Shown: positions 19,747 through 24,286 of the stretch, piece by piece
Position numbering within the stretch: position 1 is the first letter of the stretch
Layout of the letters: each line of letters begins with the position of its first letter
Origin: Candidatus Bipolaricaulota bacterium
GTDB lineage: Bacteria > Bipolaricaulota > Bipolaricaulia > RBG-16-55-9
Length of the DNA stretch: 24,286 nucleotides
NCBI GenBank assembly: GCA_015487455.1
Contig: WFPR01000031.1
Location: forward strand, 1 to 24,286
Direction: 5' to 3'
The notes under the pieces: model-generated
The model's database searches: none
What the model was told of the DNA's origin: nothing
The model's input: the letters and a program-made list of their open reading frames with translations, nothing else
Translations under genes and position numbers: made by a program

Positions 19747-20195
19747 CAGGCTTCCACCACCTCGATGCCCATGTTGCGCGCGGTGCCCTCGATGATCCGC
19801 ATCGCGGCCTCCAGGTCGTCGGTGTTGAGGTCGGGCAGCTTGATCTCGGCGATCTTGCGCAGCTGCTCCCGGGTGATGCGGCCGACCTTGTTCGTGTTCG
19901 GCTCGCCGGAGCCCTTCTCGATCCCGGCCGCCTTCTTGAGCAGGGCGGAGGCCGGCGGCTGCTTCAGCACGAAGTCGAAGCTCTTGTCCTGATAGACGTA
20001 GATCTGCACCGGGATGAGCATGCCCTTCTCCTTGTCCTTGGTGGCGTCGTTGAAGCGCTTGCAGAACTCCATGATGTTGACCTTGTGCTCCCCCAGCGCG
20101 GGGCCGACCGGCGGCGCGGGGGTCGCCCCGCCCGCGGGGATCTGCAGCTTGATCACGGCCTCCACCTTCTTGCCCGGTGCCGGAACCTGCGCCAT
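19746..20195 (-). CDS. rplK: 50S ribosomal protein L11
   Basis: L11 binds the GTPase-associated centre of 23S rRNA and is needed for factor-dependent GTP hydrolysis and stringent-response sensing. The 149-residue protein shows KLQIPAGGATPAPPVGPALGEHKVNIMEFC, KQPPASALLKKAAG and the RNA-binding C-terminal domain (GRITREQLRKIAEIKLPDLN, AMRIIEGTARNMGIEV). The ATG at 20195 is preferred over the in-frame ATG at 20201. The GAGAGGGG sequence is 6 nt from the former but directly abuts the latter. Confidence 0.97.
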   Translation of the reverse strand: MAQVPAPGKKVEAVIKLQIPAGGATPAPPVGPALGEHKVNIMEFCKRFNDATKDKEKGMLIPVQIYVYQDKSFDFVLKQPPASALLKKAAGIEKGSGEPNTNKVGRITREQLRKIAEIKLPDLNTDDLEAAMRIIEGTARNMGIEVVEA

Positions 20196-20241
20196 CGCCA
20201 TCCCCTCTCTTTGCCTTCCCCTTGCTCAGGGCGTTGGGCGT

Positions 20242-21327
20242 CTAGAGCTTCTCGATGCCCTCGAAGCTGAGCTTGACGGGCGTCTCGCGCCCGAAGATCT
20301 TGACCATGACGGTGACTTCTTCCTTCTCCTTGTCGATCTCGACGATCTCGCCGGTGAAGTCCGCGAACGGCCCCTCGACGATGCGCACGACCTCGCCGAC
20401 CTCGAAGTCGACCTCGATCACGGGCCCTTCGCGCCTCGGGGCGGCCGGGGCCTCGATCAGCCCGGCCTTCCGCTGGACGACCTTCATCTCGTCCTCGGGG
20501 AGCGGCAGCGGCGGGTTCCCCACGAACCGCGCCTTGACCCCGTTGAGCAGCTCCAGCACGTCCTCGCCCATCTCGACCTTGGCGAAGAGGTACCCGGGGA
20601 AGAACCGCCGCTTCTCGATGCGTTGGACGGTGATCACCCGCTTGTCCTTGTACTCCTTGATCTTGGCCATCCCCGAGGCCTTGGAGTGGATCTTGTCCTC
20701 CTTCTCCAGCAGGTCGCCCTTGCGCAGGATCATGCCCTCCTTGAGCTTGGCGGCGTAGCGCTCGGGGATGACCTCCACGACGATCTGGCCGTCGTCCAGC
20801 CGCTCGAGCGTGACCCGCTTGACCCGCTCGCGGGCCACGACCTTGCCCTTCGCCTTGGTGAAGAAGCGCGGGTCGCTGTCGCTCGTCAGCGGCACGTGCG
20901 CGGGCACCTTCTCGCCGACGCGGATGTCGCGGCGGATCCGCTTCTCCTCCGGGATGTCGTAGATCTCCTCGTTGCGGTTCGTCAGCTCCAAAATGACCCG
21001 CTGGAGCGTCTCGACCTTGAGCACCTTGGCGTCGAACTCGATGCGGCGCTCGGGCTTGACGGCCAACAGGTCCCCGCGCTTGACGCGCTGGTTCGGCTCG
21101 ATCCGCAGCTCGTACTCGTAGGGCACGCGGTATTCCGCGGCCCGCCCCCGCTGGCTCCTGGAGGTGATGACCTCCTCGACGGGGACGAGGAAGTAGCCCT
21201 CCTCGCCGTTCACCCGGAACTTCTCGAACTTGTCCTCCAGGCCCAGCTCGCGGACCCGCTTCTCCAGCTCCTCCTTGACCTTCAGCTCCGAGCCCGCCTG
21301 GGTCTGGATCGCGTACCAGCGCTTCAT
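20242..21327 (-). CDS. nusG: Transcription termination/antitermination protein NusG with inserted domain (DII type)
   Basis: NusG travels with RNA polymerase and couples it to Rho or the ribosome. At 361 residues it is about twice the usual 175-190. The NGN domain starts normally (MKRWYAIQTQAGSELKVKEELEKRV, residues 1-54). It is then interrupted by a domain of about 180 residues (about 55-235) and resumes at KRRFFPGYLFAKVEM (239-253). The KOW domain is at about 307-361 (VGEVVRIVEGPFADFTGEI, IFGRETPVKL). The insert has two similar beta-rich halves with matching (K/R)xGDLL motifs (RVKRGDLLAV, ILRKGDLLEK). The same layout, from memory, is that of Thermotoga maritima NusG (353 aa, domain II). The ATG at 21327 follows a modest AAGGCG. 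A 99-bp gap with an 8-bp inverted repeat separates it from secE. Confidence 0.96.
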   Translation of the reverse strand: MKRWYAIQTQAGSELKVKEELEKRVRELGLEDKFEKFRVNGEEGYFLVPVEEVITSRSQRGRAAEYRVPYEYELRIEPNQRVKRGDLLAVKPERRIEFDAKVLKVETLQRVILELTNRNEEIYDIPEEKRIRRDIRVGEKVPAHVPLTSDSDPRFFTKAKGKVVARERVKRVTLERLDDGQIVVEVIPERYAAKLKEGMILRKGDLLEKEDKIHSKASGMAKIKEYKDKRVITVQRIEKRRFFPGYLFAKVEMGEDVLELLNGVKARFVGNPPLPLPEDEMKVVQRKAGLIEAPAAPRREGPVIEVDFEVGEVVRIVEGPFADFTGEIVEIDKEKEEVTVMVKIFGRETPVKLSFEGIEKL

Positions 21328-21393
21328 GCTCGCCTTGCCCTTCCGCTCCGCTTCGCTCGCCCTTCGGACCGGCGGTTCCCAGGGGGTTGTTGT

Positions 21394-21420
21394 CGGCTCG
21401 GGTTCGACTGAGCCGAGCCG
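21394..21420. repeat. Inverted repeat between secE and nusG
   Basis: CGGCTCGG (21394-21401) and CCGAGCCG (21413-21420) form a perfect 8-bp stem with an 11-nt loop directly after the secE stop. No T-run follows, so it is more likely an mRNA stabilising or processing element than a terminator. Confidence 0.5.
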
Positions 21421-21426
21421 AGCGCG

Positions 21427-21618
21427 CTAGCGCCTCAGCAGGACCCCGTAGATGATGAGCTGGAAGACCGCGTCGTACGCGAAGATGATCGCCGTCAGGA
21501 GGGCGATCATCGCGATCACCAAGACCGTGAGCCCCACCGCCTCGCGGCGGCTGGGCCAGCTGATCTTGGCGAACTCCATCCGGACTTCCTGCACGAACCG
21601 CTTCAGGCGCTCGATCAT
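21427..21618 (-). CDS. secE: Preprotein translocase subunit SecE
   Basis: SecE clamps the SecY channel. The 63-residue, single-span form is the usual one outside the enterobacteria: an amphipathic cytoplasmic helix (MIERLKRFVQEVRMEFAKISWPSRREA) followed by one membrane segment (about residues 29-55). The FxKISWPSRREA motif is the family signature. It begins only 7 nt after the 3' CCA of tRNA-Trp. Its AGGA ribosome binding site uses the terminal A of that CCA, so tRNA maturation would leave a very short leader. Confidence 0.97.
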   Translation of the reverse strand: MIERLKRFVQEVRMEFAKISWPSRREAVGLTVLVIAMIALLTAIIFAYDAVFQLIIYGVLLRR

Positions 21619-21625
21619 CGCGTCC

Positions 21626-21701
21626 TGGCAGGCCCGGGAGGACTCGAACCCCCAACCCCCGGATTTGGAGTCCGGTGCTCTGCCAGTTGAGCTACGGGCC
21701 T
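21626..21701 (-). tRNA. tRNA-Trp (anticodon CCA)
   Basis: The minus strand folds as a complete cloverleaf of 76 nt. The acceptor is AGGCCCG/CGGGCCT, with D-arm GCTC/GAGC, anticodon stem CCGGA/TCCGG around loop CTCCAAA, and a T-arm with TTCGAGT. The anticodon is CCA. The 3' CCA is encoded, unlike in the three tRNAs upstream. It lies between rpmG and secE, a classical bacterial position, and must be cut out of that mRNA. Confidence 0.97.
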
Positions 21702-21711
21702 ACACGCCCCG

Positions 21712-21858
21712 CTAGACCTCCCGGTGGACGGTGTGCTTGCGGCACCACTTGCAGTACTTGCGCAGCTCGAGCTTGGCCCGGTGGGTCCGCGGGTTCTTCG
21801 TCGTGTGGTAGTTGCGGCGCTTGCACTCGGTGCACGCCAGCGTCACGTGGGCGGCCAT
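21712..21858 (-). CDS. rpmG: 50S ribosomal protein L33
   Basis: This 48-residue zinc-ribbon protein (MAAHVTLACTECKRRNYHTT at the start) has paired cysteines C9-x2-C12 and C36-x2-C39, the zinc-binding form of L33. The ATG at 21858 is preceded by AGAGGGCGAGG. It sits 39 nt after tuf and 10 nt before tRNA-Trp. Confidence 0.97.
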   Translation of the reverse strand: MAAHVTLACTECKRRNYHTTKNPRTHRAKLELRKYCKWCRKHTVHREV

Positions 21859-21872
21859 GGCCTCGCCCTCTT

Positions 21873-21897
21873 ATTGTACCCTGGTTGCACCCCGGGG

Positions 21898-21901
<4 letters not shown>
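21873..21901 (-). promoter_or_regulatory. Candidate promoter for rpmG-tRNA-Trp-secE-nusG
   Basis: On the minus strand TACAAT (21873-21878) is a 5/6 -10 match. GTGACC, 17 bp upstream and overlapping the tuf stop, is a 4/6 -35 match. The predicted start near 21866 leaves about 8 nt before the rpmG ATG, which would cut into the ribosome binding site, so it is uncertain. Confidence 0.35.
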
Positions 21902-23097
<1,196 letters not shown>

Positions 23098-23123
23098 GCG
23101 AACCTCCCTCCAGTCTCCGTGCT

Positions 23124-23189
23124 CCCGGCCTGGGGCTGGGGCCTCGCCCCGGCTGCCCCGTCGGGCGAGGGGCCGCTGGCCAGGCCGGG
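23124..23189 (-). promoter_or_regulatory. Structured leader of tuf (nested hairpins)
   Basis: Within the tRNA-tuf gap, CCCGGCCTGG (23124-23133) pairs perfectly with CCAGGCCGGG (23180-23189). Inside it, CCTCGCCC (23142-23149) pairs with GGGCGAGG (23163-23170). No T-run follows on the minus strand, so it is not a terminator. It lies upstream of the tuf ribosome binding site and could act in processing, stability or regulation. Confidence 0.5.
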
Positions 23190-23220
23190 GTGTCTTCGTT
23201 TCGTTTCGCTTCGAGTCGGG

Positions 23221-23292
23221 AGCCCGTGGCCGGGATCGAACCGGCGACCTTTCCCTTACCAAGGGAACGCTCTCCCACTGAGCTACACGGGC
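23221..23292 (-). tRNA. tRNA-Thr (anticodon GGU)
   Basis: This is a 72-nt cloverleaf on the minus strand. The acceptor is GCCCGTG/CACGGGC, with D-arm GCTC/GAGC, anticodon stem TTCCC/GGGAA around TTGGTAA (anticodon GGT) and T-arm GCCGG/CCGGC. The 3' CCA is not encoded. It lies upstream of tuf, as thrT does in the E. coli tufB operon. Confidence 0.97.
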
Positions 23293-23303
23293 GCGGTCCA
23301 GTC

Positions 23304-23332
23304 ATTATAGCGCGGCGAAATCGCAAGGGCAA
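23304..23332 (-). promoter_or_regulatory. Promoter between tRNA-Tyr and tRNA-Thr(GGU)
   Basis: On the minus strand TTGCCC (23327-23332, 4/6) and TATAAT (23304-23309, 6/6) are 17 bp apart in the 44-bp gap between two tRNA genes. The predicted start near 23297 is a few nt from the 5' end of tRNA-Thr(GGU). It would drive that tRNA and tuf independently of the first promoter. Confidence 0.75.
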
Positions 23333-23336
23333 ACGG

Positions 23337-23420
23337 TGGAGGGGGAGGGATTCGAACCCCCGAAGGCGGTGCGCCACCTGGTTTACAGCCAGGCCCCGTT
23401 GGCCACTTGGGTACCCCTCC
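23337..23420 (-). tRNA. tRNA-Tyr (anticodon GUA)
   Basis: This is an 84-nt class II tRNA with a long variable arm on the minus strand. The acceptor is GGAGGGG/CCCCTCC, with anticodon stem CCTGG/CCAGG around CTGTAAA (anticodon GTA). The variable arm lies between the anticodon and T-arms, and the T-loop reads TTCGAAT. The 3' CCA is not fully encoded (ACCG follows). Confidence 0.97.
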
Positions 23421-23432
23421 GCGCTGTTGGGG

Positions 23433-23505
23433 AGCCGGCGGTCGGACTCGAACCGACGACCTGCCGCTTACAAGGCGGCTGCTCTCCCAGCTGAGCTACG
23501 CCGGC
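23433..23505 (-). tRNA. tRNA-Thr (anticodon UGU)
   Basis: This is a 73-nt cloverleaf on the minus strand. The acceptor is GCCGGCG/CGCCGGC, with D-arm GCTC/GAGC, anticodon stem GCCGC/GCGGC around CTTGTAA (anticodon TGT) and T-arm GTCGG/CCGAC. The 3' CCA is not encoded. It is the first gene of the leftward tRNA-tuf cluster, equivalent in position to E. coli thrU. Confidence 0.97.
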
Positions 23506-23518
23506 TCGGCGGCAAGGG

Positions 23519-23547
23519 AGTGTATCGCGCGCGGGGCCGGAAGTCAA
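23519..23547 (-). promoter_or_regulatory. Strong promoter of the tRNA-tuf-ribosomal cluster
   Basis: On the minus strand TTGACT (23542-23547, 5/6) and TACACT (23519-23524, 4/6) are separated by 17 bp. The predicted start near 23512 is a few nt upstream of tRNA-Thr(UGU). The spacer is GC-only at its downstream end, a discriminator-like feature of stable-RNA promoters. Confidence 0.75.
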
Positions 23548-23614
23548 GCCCGCCCGCTCCTCGGCGCAAGTCCCCGCACTTCTCCCCCATCTCGAAGCGA
23601 GAGGAGGGGTAGGC

Positions 23615-24286
23615 GTGCGAACCCTAGTTTCGAGCAGATCGGAGTGGACTTTAGGGGACTTGTTCCGGGCCGCGGAGTTGGAGGGCCGGGCCGCGGGGAA
23701 GCGCCCCCGCACCTTGGAGAAGTACCGCCTTGCCTGCGAGTCCCTGCAAAGCTTCTTGGGCGATCTCCCCCTGTCGCAGATCAGGTCCGGCGACCTCCGC
23801 CGCTGGGTCTTGCACCTCTTGGAGCGGTATTCGCCCACCACCGCCAGCATCCTGGTGCGCAGCGCCCGCGCCTGCTTCAACTGGGCCTACCAGGAAGGGC
23901 TCCTAGCCGAGAATCCCTTCGCGAGGGTCAAGCCGCCCAAGGTGCCCAAGGCATGGCCCAAGGTGCTCAGCCCCGAGGAGCTGGCGGAGCTGCTGAGGGT
24001 CGCCAAGCGGGGCTCGGCCTTCTTTGCGGCCCGCAACTACTGCATGCTCCTCACCTTCATCGATGGGATGCTCCGCCTGGGCGAGCTGTGCCGCTTGGAG
24101 CTTCGCGATGTCAGCTTGGAAAGCCGCCTGATCCGGGTGCGCGAGGGCAAGATGGGCAAGGATCGGGTTGTGCCGATGGGCCGCCGCTTGGCCCGCGCCA
24201 TGCGCGACTGGCTCCGGGCCAGAGGCTATGTCCCCGGAGTCGAGGCGGTGTTCACCACCCGGAAGGGCGATCCCATGGAGCCCCGC
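23615..24286 (+). CDS. Tyrosine recombinase/integrase (partial, runs off the right edge)
   Basis: The frame is open from GTG at 23615 to the window end (224 codons, no stop). GAGGAGGGG lies 5 nt upstream, which decides the start. The N-terminal core-binding domain (about 10-105: LGDLFRAAELEG, LEKYRLACESLQSFLGD, ACFNWAYQEGLLAENPF) is of the SAM-like phage-integrase type. The catalytic domain begins at VLSPEELAELL (117-127). It shows the first catalytic Arg in FIDGMLRLGELCRLEL (R154) and the Lys hairpin GKMGKDRVVPM (179-188). The HxxR and Tyr motifs would lie beyond the window. It could be a chromosomal Xer-type resolvase or an element integrase. TTA and CTA leucine codons near the start are unusual for this GC-rich region and hint at transfer. 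It diverges from the tRNA cluster. Confidence 0.88.
   Translation, partial: MRTLVSSRSEWTLGDLFRAAELEGRAAGKRPRTLEKYRLACESLQSFLGDLPLSQIRSGDLRRWVLHLLERYSPTTASILVRSARACFNWAYQEGLLAENPFARVKPPKVPKAWPKVLSPEELAELLRVAKRGSAFFAARNYCMLLTFIDGMLRLGELCRLELRDVSLESRLIRVREGKMGKDRVVPMGRRLARAMRDWLRARGYVPGVEAVFTTRKGDPMEPR

Noticed and set aside
23433..23505. tRNA-Thr(UGU) as the attachment site of the neighbouring recombinase
   Set aside because: The recombinase lies beyond the 5' end of the tRNA, while integration normally uses the 3' half; no direct repeat of the tRNA end is seen in the window.

Overview
The window is 24.3 kb of high-GC bacterial chromosome, densely packed with housekeeping genes. I see no CRISPR array, rRNA gene or insertion sequence. 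Several proteins look deep-branching or thermophile-like. NusG carries a large insert like the one in Thermotoga and Aquifex NusG. EF-Tu has a non-canonical switch I. RpoB is compact (1117 aa). The lineage cannot be fixed from this sequence; a thermophilic candidate phylum such as Bipolaricaulota/Acetothermia is only a guess.

Layout. (1) 45-4897, minus strand: a GNAT-like protein, an S9 serine peptidase and the excinuclease subunit UvrC, apparently one operon. (2) 4898-5133: divergent intergenic region with a perfect-consensus sigma70-type promoter (TTGACA-N17-TATAAT) firing rightward. (3) 5134-13066, plus strand: a complex I operon nuoA-B-H-J-K-L-M-N. It holds the whole membrane arm plus NuoB, but lacks nuoC, D, E, F, G and I. 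(4) 13079-14458, minus: an ArsB/NhaD-type ion transporter, convergent with nuoN. (5) 14523-23505, minus: the translation/transcription cluster, in transcription order tRNA-Thr(UGU), tRNA-Tyr(GUA), tRNA-Thr(GGU), tuf, rpmG, tRNA-Trp(CCA), secE, nusG, rplK, rplA, rplJ, rplL, rpoB. The order is the classical bacterial one, except that rpoC does not follow rpoB. (6) 23615 to the right edge, plus: the 5' part of a tyrosine recombinase gene, cut by the window end.

How the genes work together. The nuo genes encode the proton-pumping arm of a quinone reductase and its last Fe-S subunit. The quinone-site partner (NuoD) and any electron-input module must be encoded elsewhere. The leftward cluster couples tRNAs, EF-Tu, the translocon subunit SecE, NusG, the L11/L1 and L10/L12 ribosomal stalk proteins and the RNA polymerase beta subunit, with several internal promoters.

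The points most worth following up are: rpoB separated from rpoC, with a possible terminator right after rpoB; the reduced nuo gene set; the EF-Tu switch I; altered RpoB rifampicin-region and fork-loop residues; a Gln/Glu-rich tail on L10; a dyad over the nuo -10 box; and a recurring pattern of short tandem repeats with 6- or 9-bp units in coding linkers and intergenic DNA. I did not find a clearly new multi-gene system.
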